A stretch of 64,000 nucleotides of DNA from Cryptomeria japonica (GCF_030272615.1 NC_081406.1:241429718-241493717), one strand, 5' to 3'. Positions 42,157 through 53,521 are shown, counted from the stretch's first letter. The notes: a model not told the origin generated them from the letters alone. Numbers and translations are program-made.

Positions 42157-43600
42157 ATGGCTCAAACCAGATCTAGAACAAGACAAATAGAAATTGAAGA
42201 AGAAGAGGAAGCCAATATCAATGAATTCCAAGAAGCCCTGGGAGGAAATGTAAATGACGAAAATCCAAGTACTCCTACTCTTGCGGCAATAGAAAGGGCA
42301 CAACACAACCCTCTCTTTAATCGACTATTTGATGAAATACTCAGGAGAAATGCTAATGCTCACTTTTTAAGACTTGCTCAAGAAGGAGCCAAACTACCCT
42401 CTGACTTTGATGTTGCACAACTAAAGCAAGCATCAGAACGACAAAGTCACAATGAGGAAGAAAGAGGTTGAGATCCCATCAAATACAACCTTCATCAAGG
42501 TAATCCACCTCCTCCTCCTCCTCCAAATGAAATAGAGATGTTGAGGAAACAAGTTGAAAATCTCACCCAACAACTTCATAGTGGTGTGAAAACTAATCAA
42601 TTTTCACTCAATGACATTTGTCCCTATCCCTTTGATAGGAATCTTCATATGCCACCTTTTCCACGAGGGTTTGAAACACCCAAGTTCAAAAAGTATAGAG
42701 GAAAAGGAGATCCTTGTGATCATGTTCGAGAATTCCATTCAGCTTGCCTCGAAGTGGCATACGAGGATACATACCTAATCCACCTTTTTCCCCAAAGCTT
42801 GGGAGGAACAACCACATCATGGTTTTCTAGATTACCAGGTGGCATTAGGACATTTGATGAGCTAGTCCAGAAATTCTTGGCACATTACTCACACAACATT
42901 GAATGTGATATCACCATGGCTGATCTATGTAACACTAAACAAAAACCAGGTGAACTATTTTCAATCTTTCTGCAATGATAGTGTAAAATGTCTAGCAGAC
43001 GTTCTCTTCAATTTCCTGAACAAGAACTAGTGGAAATATTTATTTCCAACTTAAACGAAGAAATGGAATTTCACCGAGACATAAAGACACAGATTCTTTC
43101 AATGACATGATCACCAAAGGCTTAAAATATGAGCGGGCTCTCATCAAGAAAGGAATTATCAAAATCTACAATGAGCCAAAGGATGGCCCTCATCCACGCT
43201 TCAATAGTGACAAACCTAACTTCTAGAACAAAAATAAAAACGTTGTCAATGACAGGGTTGTGGATGCAAGAACTATCAAAAGTGCACAACCTGTGGTCTG
43301 ATTTGCAGAGTAGAACCCCCCACCCAATAATAACATGGTTGCTCCTCCAAATCAAGGCCGCAACACATCTCAAGAAGAACCTAGACAGCGTCAACAAACT
43401 TTTAAACTGAAGCGAACATACACTCCCTTAGGGGAACCCATCGAAATAGTGCTACGTCAACTAGTTTCTCAAAATCTGGTAACCTTACCCAAAACATCAA
43501 ATTATGAACCTCAAGTCAAACCTTCATGGTGGAGGGATACTGAACATTGCAATTTCCATCAAGGAAAAGGACATAAGACAAGCAATCGTCATAGATAGAA
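42157..43600 (+). pseudogene. Gag of Gypsy 3
   Basis: Starts MAQTRSRTRQIEIEEEEE at 42157, followed by a helical N-terminus and an acidic stretch. A TGA at 42469 precedes a proline run. The core domain reads YPFDRNLHMPPFPRGFETPK, YRGKGDPCDHVREFHSAC and LIHLFPQSLGGTTTSWF, the standard Tat Gag block, then LCNTKQKPGELFSIFLQ. Here TGA and TAG at 42976-42981 interrupt where other Tat Gags continue with basic and aromatic residues. After a poorly kept stretch with a frame change, HCNFHQGKGHKT (near 43545) is the Tat Cys-His motif, and IQDLIDRGDI follows past a TAG at 43596. Confidence 0.8.
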
Positions 43601-44969
43601 AGATCTTATTCAAGATCTTATTGACCGAGGTGATATCAAAACCGAAGGACACAACCCAAAGACAACAAAAAATGATCATCTAATGTTCAAAAATCTACTT
43701 CCATCACATGATCAAAGGGGTCCTTCCACTTCAGGGAGAAACACAGATACTACCGATTATACGCAAGCCGCGTATAATTACACTGTGAATCACCTATACG
43801 ATGCTGATGAGCAAATTGCAACTATAACTATAAAAAATCCCAGCTCCACTTACAATGTTGTTACACGTCGCAACAAGATTACCATAAAAGCAGCTCTACA
43901 AGGCACCCCATCTATCCCAAAGCAGTATAACCTTGTGGAACAATTGGACAAAACACCTACATTGATATCTATCTTAGAGCTATTACGCCTATCTCCATCC
44001 CATAAAACAATCTTGGATCAAGCTCTCCAAGAGACGTCAGTCCCTACAAACCTAAATATCAATCAGTTCCAAGCCATGGTCGGAATTCTAAGATCATCAC
44101 CTTGTCTCGCTTTCTCAGAAAGTGACAACTCCTCCATCCAGCAACCTCATAACGCCTCACTCCATATTGAAGGGTTTATCAACCAGCATAGGATCAAGCG
44201 AGTCTTGATCGACAATGGAGCAAGCCTGAATATCTGTACTCTACAATTAGTCACAGCTTTGGGACATGCAATTGAATCAGTGGATCCCCGCAAGAAGATC
44301 ACAATCAAAGCCTATGATGATGTAGAGTGTTCATCCAAAGGCATTGTAGTACTACCAATCCGAGTGGGCCCTGTGGTGAAACACATCATCTGTCAAGTCC
44401 TGGACCTTCCTCTGCCATATAATTTGTTATTGGGAAGACCTTGGATACACGCCATGCAATTCATTCCATCCACCTACCATCAGTATATCAAGTTCTCGTA
44501 TAATGGTGTAGAGATCACAATCCTGGGAGATGCAAACCCCTTTGCATATTGTCATAATATCAGTCATCAACCAGAGATTACTGTTCCCAACAATAGAGAA
44601 TCCATCTCCTCCACATCATACGTAAGTCCAGCCTCTCTTTCCAGTTCAAACACAACTATACCCAAGCAAGAGAAACTCAAGATGAAAATAGCAGAGGAAG
44701 GTCCTGGAGAATACAATCTAAGACAACTCTTTTGTGTTGGGCAAGTGCCTACTTCTCCTAAAACACATGGAAAACCTCAACAGGTACTACAAACATCACT
44801 GGTCCAACCAGCATGTACTTTGACACCTTTCATCCTTGGAAAGAGTCAAGAAGAGGAAACCAAAGATGAAGACTTAGCAGAATGGATCTATAAAGATCCT
44901 GTCACCACCGACATTCTGCAAGCTAAGATTCCCACATATCAATATGGAAAAGGCCTTCTCATTATGTAA
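43601..44969 (+). pseudogene. Aspartic protease region of Gypsy 3
   Basis: A 428-codon open stretch continues from Gag. Core protease: RVLIDNGASLNICTL (near 44199) with the D-N-G triad used by Tat proteases, then LLLGRPWIHAMQFIPSTYHQ (near 44427) and IKFSYNGVEI. The active-site signature is intact, unlike Gypsy 1, Copia and elements A/B. The C-terminal part (LRQLFCVGQVP, YGKGLLIM) belongs to the linker typical of Tat polyproteins. It is broken from RT only by stops downstream. Confidence 0.8.
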
Positions 44970-46200
44970 AGAATGGGTTATGATAGTCAGAGTGCTTTGG
45001 ACCCTTGCAAGCAAGGAAGACATTAACCACTGCAGCTGGAATTAAAGCCCAAGGATAATACAAGCTTAGGCTTTCAAAAGGAGATACTTCCTAAGCTCAG
45101 ATTCAAAGGAAAACCCAACCAACCTCTATATCAGCCTATTACAAAGAGGTCACCTTCAATTATAAAAGCAACATCAAACACCATGGTAACTACCCCATCG
45201 AGGCTAAAAATCCCAACAAAACCATCTACAGCACCCTTCATCCCACCAATCAAACCAGCGATCCCATCAGCAGCAACAATAACATCAATAGCACCATTAG
45301 CATTAGCAACTATACCAGAACCCACAATAGTATCTACAACACCAGCCATTCCAGTAGAAGCAATAGAGTAAACACTACCAATAATCCCCATATCAGATTT
45401 GTTGATCCCCATAATCCTTCCTATAGCACCGATCATTTCATCTACAAAGGTACATCAACCGATCACACCTGCAGTGTTTAACTCAGATGATATCCTAGTG
45501 TGGTATAGCAATCGGATACTAGAAAGTGACTCAGAGACCGACTCACATGAGTGGGAGTTTGATTCGGTGCATCTAAATACTTTAGATGAGGAAGACACAT
45601 CACCCCTTCCACCTCACAAAGACATCCCTGTTTATGGAGAAGCACAAATTAAAACCTCTCGAATTCCTGAACTGGAAACATCTTCCACAGACCCTACGTC
45701 ACATCCTAGGCTCGATTCTAACAGGGAGAGTACCATCAACAACCTTGACCACAATGTCTTAGCCCTCACTGACACATCTAACGAACTTAACCTAATCGAT
45801 GAAGTAATTCCCATTATCCATCCTGAACTCATCGAATGGAACCAACCTAATCCCCCATGCCTTGACCACTTCCAAAACAATGAGGCGATCATTGACTTTT
45901 TAGAACTACGGGATAACATACCAAGCGGGGATCACAAAGCTGGATTCGCCATTGAACTTAATAGCGCAGCATACTTCGGGGCAGATGCCAAACCTTTCAG
46001 CTGCAAAAATATAACAATAAAACATGGATCTTCCAGTGAAAACCAAACTGTGGCACTATTTGACCCCACAAAAGTAAAAAGAAAGAGTGTATCCAATGGT
46101 GAAAACCTCTCTAAGGCACCGGAGGATGAAAGGTTTGACATTATCCCTTCTAGTACATAGCAGGAATGATCAACAATTCTCATTGAGGAAACAAAAGAAT
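44970..46200 (+). pseudogene. Protease-RT linker of Gypsy 3
   Basis: Low-complexity P/T/I/A-rich region (45180-45370) followed by an acidic 253-codon open stretch with SDSETDSHEWEFDSVHL and IIHPELIEWNQPNPPCLDHF. Similar acidic linkers before RT are usual in Tat elements. A stop and frame change near 45370-45400 separate the halves. An antisense 101-codon frame at 45131-45436 is a shadow of the low-complexity stretch. Confidence 0.6.
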
Positions 46201-47640
46201 ACAATGTGGGGACTCCTAAAATGCCTCACCACATTCATCTGACATCTCTTTTAACTCCAGAGGAATAGCCTAAGTTTGTTGAATTCTTCCAGAAACGCTA
46301 GATTAACTTTGCATGGTCATATGCAGACATGTCTGGTCTTGATCCGGATTTAGTCATGCATCACCTCACCGTAGCAGAAGGAGCCAAGCTTGTTAAACAG
46401 AAACTTCGCAAGATGCATCCCCAAATCGCAGTACTAGTCAAAGCAGAACTTAAGAAACTCCTAGATGTTGGTTTCATTCGACCAATTGATTATGTAGATT
46501 GGATATCCAACATTGTGCCCGTCGGCAAACCAAATGGGGGCACCCGTAGCTGTATTGACTTCAAAGATCTAAACAAAGCATTTCCTAAAGATGACTTCCC
46601 CCTACCAAACATCGACATAATAGTGGACCTAACAGCAGGACATGCCATGCTTTCTCTCATGGGTGGCTTTTTAGGATACAATCAGATAAAGATCCCACCA
46701 GAGGATCAACATAAGATGCCTTTCACGTGTCCATGGGGAACATACTGCTGGAATGTAATGCCTTTCGGTCTAAAGAATGCAGGAACGACCTATCAATGAG
46801 CAATGACCACTATCTTCCATGATATGATGCATACCATAATGGAAGATTATGTTGATGACTTATTGGCAAAATCACTAACAAGTGAAGGTCATCTGGCAAT
46901 ATTAGATAAAATCTTTGATAGACTGGAACAATATCATGTTCAACTCAACCCAAAGAAATGTGTCTTTGGAGTAACCTCAGGGAAGCTTCTAGGGTACATT
47001 GTCTCAAGCAAAGGCATTGAGGTTGACCCAACAAAGGTCAAAGCAATCATGGACATGCCACCTCCCAAGAATATGAGTCAGCTAAGGACATTACAAGGAC
47101 AGCTACAATCCATCTGAAGATTCATTGCACAACTAGTAGATAAGTGTCACCCATTTACACACCTGCTACACAAAAACATCCGCTTTCAATGGGATACCAG
47201 ATGCTTAAAGACTATCTCATGAATACACCATTGTTGATCCCACCAGATCTGAGCAGACCTCTGTTATTGTATATTTTAGCAACTAATACAACATTGGGAG
47301 TGCTACTGGCTCAACACAATGTACAAGGGAAAGAGTGTGTTGTTTACTACATCTCTCACACACTGGTTGTCTATGAACTCAATTATACACCTATTGAGCA
47401 AGCTTGCCTAGCAGTAATCTTGGCAGCCACTAAAACTGAGGCACTATCTGTTGACACATAAAGTATAACTTATCACAAAAATTGATCCACTCAAGTACTT
47501 ACTTAGCAAAGCAGCATTGACAAGCCGCTTGGCCAAATGGGTGATGATTCTAAGTGAATTTGACATCAAGTATGTGGACCATAAAGCTATCAAAGGACAA
47601 GTTATTGTAGATCAGTTGGCCAATGCACCACTCATAGGTG
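46201..47640 (+). pseudogene. RT and first RNase H of Gypsy 3
   Basis: RT begins near HHLTVAEGAKLVKQKLRKMH. PVGKPNGGTRSCIDFKDLNK is intact. Motif A reads LSLMGGFLGYNQIKI, where the first catalytic Asp (usual LMDGFSGYNQ) is Gly. MPFGLKNAGTTYQ is followed by TGA at 46797, then the active-site box EDYVDDLLAKS with both Asps. A TGA at 47115 precedes the thumb/connection. The first RNase H (LLLYILATNTTLGVLLAQ, YYISHTLVVYELNYTPIEQA) lies one frame off (47144-47461) and resembles the degenerate RNase H of Tat elements. LAKWVMILSEFDIKYVDHKA follows after another shift. Confidence 0.8.
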
Positions 47641-48110
47641 ATCATCCCCTCATTTCCAATTTTCCAGATGAAGAGATATTCAGGATCACAACAACACAAC
47701 CATGGAAACTATACTTTGATCTTTCATACACTAGGCATGGCTCGGGGGTAGGCATTTTATTTATCACACCTCAAGGTGATATCATCTTGAAGTCTTACAG
47801 GCTCACATTTCCATGCACAAACAACATAGATGAATATGAGGCCTTGATCACAGGACTCAGGCTAGCCATACAATGGAAGTTACAAGAACTACAAGTATAT
47901 GGTGACTCCCAACTGGTCATTCAACAAGCAATAGATGAATATCAGACCAAGGATGACAAACTCATGTCATACAAGAAAATGGTGGACAGTCTAAAGGCAT
48001 CATTTACTACTATCACCTTTGAGAAAATACCAAGAGATCATAATCAAGCTACTGACGCTATGGGTACTATTGCATCTCTCCTAGATCTTCCAAAAAAATC
48101 AATACGCTAT
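47641..48110 (+). pseudogene. Second (archaeal-type) RNase H of Gypsy 3
   Basis: WKLYFDLSYTRHGSGVGILF, NNIDEYEALITGLRLAIQWK and VYGDSQLVIQQ keep the Asp, Glu and Asp expected in the catalytic core, followed by IPRDHNQATDAMGTIASLL. An additional RNase H after the normal one, resembling plant/archaeal RNase H, is the hallmark of the Tat group. It lies in the same frame as integrase without stops to 48993 and is among the best-kept parts of the element. Confidence 0.85.
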
Positions 48111-49454
48111 GAGTTCTTGGTCGAACAGCTTTGGATTCCCGCTTATGATATCCCCAAATCTGAGATGATATGTTGCCTTGTCGGTTCTGAATCCCCATGG
48201 TATGGTGAGTTCTACACCTACCTCCGCGATCACACCCTTCCTCCTAACCAATCGAATAACCAACGTAAAACCTTCATTCGCCAAACTGCTCGATATACCA
48301 TTATTGCTGAAACCCTATACCAATGCAGTCTTGATGGTACTCTCCTTCGATGTTTGGAACAGGATGAGATAACAAAGGCCTTGGAAGAGGTACATGAAGG
48401 AATTTGTGGAACTCATGCAAGTGGCCCGTCACTAGCCAAGAAGATCATACGAGCTGGATACTATTGGCCATCCATGGAAAAAGACTCATACTACTTTGTC
48501 AGAAAGTACAAGAAATGCCAAGTTCATGGCGACTTGATACATGCAGCAGCACAAGAATTGCAACTAATCACAACACCATGGCCCTTTTGTCAATGGGGAC
48601 TTGACCTTGTGGGTAAAATCCATCCCTCTTCATCCAATGGCCACAAATTCATTATTACCGCCACCGAATACTTCACAAAGTGGATCGAAGCTTTTCCACT
48701 TACCCAAGTCACCGGCAAGCAAATCGCCTCATTCATCCTCAATTACATCATCTGTCGGTATGGTGTACCCATGTCTATCATCACAGATAACGAGCTTCCT
48801 TTCAAAAATCAGGATGTCCGTGAACTCTATGAGAAATTTCACATCCAACACTTCTTTTCCACTCCCTATTACCCACAAGGCAATGGTCAAGCTGAAGCAT
48901 CAAACAAGAACATATTGAGAATCCTAAGGAAGATAGTCAATGATGTCGGCCGTGATTGGCATGTTCAATTGAATCCAGCACTATGGGTGGATTGAACTAG
49001 CATTCGAACCCCTACAGGCACAACTCCCTACTCATTGGTCTATGGTGCAGAAGCTATTTTACCTATTGAGGTTGAGATACCGTCACTACGGGTTTCCTTG
49101 TACAATCTCATCGATGATGAAGCATACAGAGAATCCCGTCTCCAAGACTTAGAGCTACATGATAAGAAATGACAAGTTGCATACAATCACCTTAAAGCCT
49201 ATTAGCAGCGCATGAGTAGGAGCTATAATCATCGAGTGAGACCTTGTACATCTGAGGTAGGTGATCTTCTTCTTCAAGAGAATCCTCGTAACCAATCAAA
49301 TAGAGAACATCAAAGAAATTTTGAATCAAATTGGCTGGGTCCATATGTTATCACTGTTGTATTTGGGTCTGGGGCATATCAATTGGCTACTTCAGAAGGA
49401 GAACCACTAGCAGATCCGATCAACAGCATGCACCTCAAAAGGTTTTATACATAA
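48111..49454 (+). pseudogene. Integrase of Gypsy 3
   Basis: Zinc-binding region: EGICGTHASGPSLAKKI, then YKKCQVHGD, where the first Cys of the usual CxxC is Tyr. Catalytic core: WGLDLVGKI (Asp), IITDNELPFKN (Asp) and GNGQAEASNK (Glu), so D,D,E is complete. A TGA at 48993 cuts the core's end (before TSIRTPTGTTPYSLVYGAEA). Further stops occur at 49170 and 49203 in the C-terminal part. The tail ends FESNWLGPYVITVVFGSGAY and MHLKRFYT. No chromodomain is present, as usual for Tat. Confidence 0.85.
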
Positions 49455-49872
49455 GCTGCATAGAGCATCAGGCTCCCATACATATCATAAAAACACCAAA
49501 ACATTCAAAAAAATGTTCTTAAGAAAACACAAAAACATCAAAATAGTAAAGAAAGATTATGCATCCAAACGGTGAACAAACCACTCTAGTGGCACCTTGG
49601 GTAAGTGCAATGGTGAAAACCTGGCAAATAGGTGCCACTTGTAAAGGCTATGGCTCCATTGTCTTTCAGACTTGTTGTGATCACATTCACTACATTCACT
49701 CATCCATCCATCCAAACCATGGCTCATTATTGATCTGCAATTAATGATAGTACTTCATGCGTCTTGCATGCCCCTTTTTCAGAGTCATGTCTAGAAACTG
49801 AAGTAATTCCCTTAATCTGTTTGATGGAAGTGGATTATACATTATTTTTGTGATTCATTGAGTTCTTCATTC

Positions 49873-50004
49873 AAAACTATCTCACAAAATCCAAAAACAT
49901 TGGAAAACTATCTCACAAAATACCAAAAACATTGGAAAACAATCATCAAAATCCAAAAACATTGGAAAACTATCTCACAAAATCCAAAAACATTTCAAAA
50001 ACAT
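49873..50004 (+). repeat. Minisatellite, unit 29-31 bp, about four copies
   Basis: The unit AAAACTATCTCACAAAATCC plus AAAAACATTGG starts near 49873, 49904, 49935 and 49965 with small changes (third copy AACAATCATCAAAATCC). Confidence 0.85.
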
Positions 50005-50692
50005 CAAACAAAAAAAAACATGGCAACACCTTGTACATGTGTTTTTCAAAGTAGATACCAAACAAACATTATGAAATAATCAAATGATGACCACTTATCA
50101 CATTGACCAAACAATCAAAATCGACGCAAAAACTATCTTCACAAGGATACATCCTTCCTTACCAAACAAAGACAAGATCACGTTTTCTTTGACAAGAAAT
50201 TTCTGTTTAAAGTTATCAAGTACTTGGTTTGATTTGTGGGTTATTTATTTATTTCAGGTTCCTACGCTACTCCGGGATATCCACAAGTAATTAAGAGTAG
50301 CCGAGATGGTTCCTGCAACATTGTTTGTATGTCTTCTGCAAATTATTTCGATGAAGTTTTGGGACATGTACTAATGGTGTCTACGTGGGAAGTTTACTAA
50401 GTTACGTGATCTTATGCAAAAATATAGTCATAGATCACTATGGCTTGCTGACTACAGTGTATACCTCGACCATATGAGCATGAACCATTATCGAGGATCC
50501 ATATTCTTTATTCTTTGTATATGTTGTTTGCTTACAGGTACAATGCTCCATCTTTGGTTCCTATTGCCTCATCCACGCTCGATAATGATTTATCTCTTAC
50601 TACAGTATGAACTTGTCTCAGAATCTGATCGGCAAAAGATCAAGGAGGATGTTCCAAGTCATGCATGAAAGGAGATAATCCTTGTCTGTTCT

Positions 50693-50814
50693 GCAAGCAA
50701 TACTCAGATCAACTTGATCCATTATATCAAGTTGCTTGTATTAACTTGCTATATCAAAATCCATGAAAGGAATACTAAGGTCATCTTGAATCATTATGTC
50801 AAGTTGCTTGTATT
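50693..50814 (+). other. Duplicated hairpin in Gypsy 3 3' region
   Basis: First hairpin 50693-50749: GCAAG pairs with CTTGC, AATAC with GTATT, and CAACTTGAT (50710-50718) with ATCAAGTTG (50726-50734), 19 pairs in all around a CCATTAT loop. A diverged copy at 50771-50814 keeps AATAC/GTATT and CTTGA/TCAAG although intervening bases differ. The structure is read directly from the sequence; a function is not known. Confidence 0.75.
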
Positions 50815-51119
50815 TTCTTACAACAATTCAAAAGCTCAATGGTGAAAAGTAAAGCACTATGGATCGTCATTCCATCTCATCTGTATATATTGCATTCTGT
50901 TGCATTCCATCCATCCATACATTCATAATAGATGCATATCATGCATACATAGTAATGACAATGGATACTCTATTTTCCTCTTCTTCCATAGGAATGCATC
51001 ATAGGTCCTCCATTTCTTCTATCTAACATCAAACCCCACCCTCACCCTCCCCATCTTGGTAATCAGCATCACATACCCTACATCATCTCCCATCAACCCA
51101 ATCAAGCCAATTACTCTGT

Positions 51120-51530
51120 CTACACGGGCATATCGACTCACACACACCTAGACTATCAACAGATACTCTGATCAAGTATCTTTGGGTCTCAACAGGTACT
51201 CGATTATGGCAAACCTAGACTACAACAGGCATTTATCATAATGACCTAGTCTCAACGGGGCTGCTATGATTCACCACAACCATCCATCACATGCACACAC
51301 TATCAATTGATCAACCAATCAAAAACAATCATAACGGACAATTACATCAATTGTCTAAGTCTCAACGAGTATTTTGCTTCAAATACCTTGACTTCATCAG
51401 GCAATTACATCAATTGTCTAAGTCACCATCAAGTCAGTTTGATTCACTTACTCAGACTTTATCCTGTCCAAGCGAATAATTGACATCAACTGTTATGCTT
51501 TGACTCAACCGGGGCAATTAAAGCGATTGC
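51120..51530 (+). repeat. About 33-bp periodic array with changing inverted-repeat cores
   Basis: Units begin with CAACRGG-like heads at 51157, 51190, 51223, 51253, 51363, 51395 (CATCAGG), 51427 (CATCAAG) and 51506, mostly 30-33 bases apart, and often end in CCTAGACT or TAAGTCT. Cores differ but several are self-complementary: ATACTCTGATCAAGTAT, CATTTATCATAATG, TATTTTGCTTCAAATA, CAATTACATCAATTG (twice, near 51344 and 51402) and CAATTAAAGCGATTG. Confidence 0.6.
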
Positions 51531-51854
51531 ACTAGATTGTCCAACCAATTTTGTTCAATTGTACAATATCAATCAAAAGCACAACACCACATTTGCATTG
51601 TATCTCCTACATAACCTACGGGTACTCACTGGCTTGCCATTTCTCCGTATTCACTCTGTTATCTTCCATTCTTTCACCGTTATTGCTAATTTCTTTTATT
51701 CTACCTCCCCTCCACTTCTAGTTCTTTTTCAAGAGATCAACCTATTCTTAAAAAAAAATAAAAATCGGCCCATCTCTCGAGTGGGCATACCACCCACTAA
51801 ATTAACATTTCTGGGGCATATTTCTTCACACCTATTTTTCTTTCTTTGAAAAAA

Positions 51855-51889
51855 TGCGATAAAATCGCACCGTCTTAAAGAAGGGCAAA
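51855..51889 (+). other. Hairpin and polypurine tract before 3' LTR of Gypsy 3
   Basis: TGCGAT-AAA-ATCGCA (51855-51869) forms a six-pair hairpin. It is followed by the purine-rich AAAGAAGGGCAAA (51877-51889), which abuts the LTR start and would prime plus-strand synthesis. Confidence 0.7.
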
Positions 51890-53521
51890 TGTAGCCACAT
51901 AAATCTGTCCACTTAATTAAATGAATATTTAGTATTTATTTGATTATTTAACCATCAATCAATAATTAATTAAATTAATATTTATTTAATTCATCTTAAC
52001 CCTCTTCTCCTATTAATTAAATAAATTATTCAATTTATTTGGTTTAATTCACTTAACCAAATTCAGACCATTAATTAAATAAATAAATCATATTTGTTTA
52101 ATTAAATCTTCTCTCACATTTAAATAAATTAATATTTATTGAAAACCCCCAAAATCCCATCTCTCACATTTAAATAAATTAACATTTATTTAAATCACCT
52201 TTATCCTCCACCCACTTGCATTTTCCTACAAATGCAAGTTGCACAACTATTTTAAATAAATTATTTATTTAAAATCCTATTTATCCTCACCCACTTGAAA
52301 CCTTTAATGGTTTCCTTTAAAGTCTTCAAACTTAATAGCTTCTTTCTAGAGTCTTTTTAAGCCTTTAAAGGTTTCCCTTAAAGTCTTCAAGCATTTAATG
52401 CTTTATACTCCTTTTTCTCATTTAAATAAATTAATATTTATTTGAAATGCAAATTACACCATTTAATTGAAATGAATGATTTTATTTTAATTGAAAATAC
52501 CAAAATTCCTCCCACTTGCATTCTCCTACAAAATCCACTTGCATGCCTAAATCCCTTCTAGATTCTTCTAACTCTTTCTAATTAGCCTAATCCTATCCTA
52601 ATCATTGTCACATTCCTAAATAAAAGGAAGTCACTTCTCAAAAACCTCCAAAGTCTTCAATAACCATTAAAGGCTTTATGTCTTCAAATGGTTAACCTCT
52701 AAAGTCTTCCAAACCATTAAAGGCTCTTACATAACCATTTATGGTTAACTCACCTTTTACCTTTGGTTAGAGACTTTCCTCTAACTTAACCATCCTTTTG
52801 ACTCATGGGTCTCTTAAAAGCATTTATTTCTTTGACTAAGGTAACCATTTAACCCTTGCACATTCATTTATCCCTTGGACAAAAGGAATATCCATTAACC
52901 TAACCCTAACCTTACCCCCTAGGGTAACCATCATGTCCCCTCAAGCATTCAATGCTCCTTATCTCTCCTCTCAAACCTCATCATGGTGACACTTGTCAAC
53001 ATGGGATTGTGTTGAAAGTATTAGATGGATTGAATATCTTTCAATCCTAACCCTTGTTAAGATTGCTCAATCTTAACCCTTCATTTCCCCATTTCTTCTA
53101 TAAATATAACTCTTCTCCTCAAGCAAAGAAGAAAGCATTAGAGCATTGTTGTTAGACTGGTATTAGCATAGAGCTTTTTCATAGCATCACTATCTACACT
53201 TGCATAGAATTTATTTATCATTTTCAACCATCTTGAATCTCCATATGGCATCCATGGCTAGTGCTAAAAGATGAGAGCTACACTCATGTGGAACTTGGAG
53301 AGGAGAGGAACAAGGGAGGAGCAACTATGAGCATCTTGATTAGCATTTGGAGGAGTATAGTTTATCTATTCTATGTTTGTATGCTTTCTATTTCATGCTT
53401 AATATCTCTCTTGATATGCTTGTTTAGGATAATCTTTTATTGCTAACACTAACGTTTGTTTCTTGTGCTCTTGTTTGTGTTACCATCAAACAGATTTTCT
53501 AATCCTTTTTGCAGAGCATCA
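51890..53521 (+). repeat. 3' LTR of Gypsy 3 (1632 bp)
   Basis: Starts TGTAGCCACATAAATCTG (as the 5' remnant at 39922) and ends ...GCAGAGCATCA, directly followed by the ATTAC duplication. The first 600 bases are dominated by TTAAATAAATTAATATTTATT-type strings. The sequence TTCTATAAATATAACTC near 53097-53113 could be the promoter TATA region. Confidence 0.85.
52215..52955 (+). repeat. Cluster of short palindromes inside the Gypsy 3 LTR
   Basis: Different short inverted repeats recur: CTTGCATTT/AAATGCAAG (52215-52238), GAAACC/GGTTTC (52297-52314), CCTTTAAAGG (52362-52371), AAGCATT-T-AATGCTT (52389-52403), ACCATTAAAGG (near 52663 and 52713, imperfect), AACCAT-TT-ATGGTT (52733-52746) and GCATT-C-AATGC (52945-52955). 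Several are preceded by AAAGTCTTCA or a near copy. Confidence 0.75.

Larger units (their letters stand above)
49455..51876 (+). other. Long structured 3' non-coding region of Gypsy 3
   Basis: About 2.4 kb between integrase and the polypurine tract, without coding signal. It holds a minisatellite (49873-50004), a pair of strong hairpins (50693-50814), and a periodic array of short inverted repeats (51120-51530), each listed separately. Long 3' regions are usual in Tat elements. Confidence 0.7.
39922..53521 (+). mobile_element. Gypsy 3: Tat-lineage element with two RNase H domains
   Basis: A 13.6-kb insertion with matching ATTAC duplications. Order: 5' LTR remnant, 2-kb leader with an extra ORF, gag, protease, linker, RT, RNase H, second RNase H, integrase, 2.4-kb non-coding 3' region, polypurine tract and full 3' LTR. 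The second RNase H and the long flanking regions place it in the Tat group (Ogre/Retand relatives). Most breaks are single stop codons, many of them TGA where R is expected. Confidence 0.85.

Noticed and set aside
45131-45436. 101-codon antisense frame rich in I, G, A and V
   Set aside because: Mirror of a low-complexity P/T/I-rich linker on the plus strand.
51120-51530. Repeat-spacer look suggesting a CRISPR-like array
   Set aside because: Heads are degenerate, spacing is uneven, it lies inside a plant LTR retrotransposon, and no cas genes exist; kept as a hairpin array instead.
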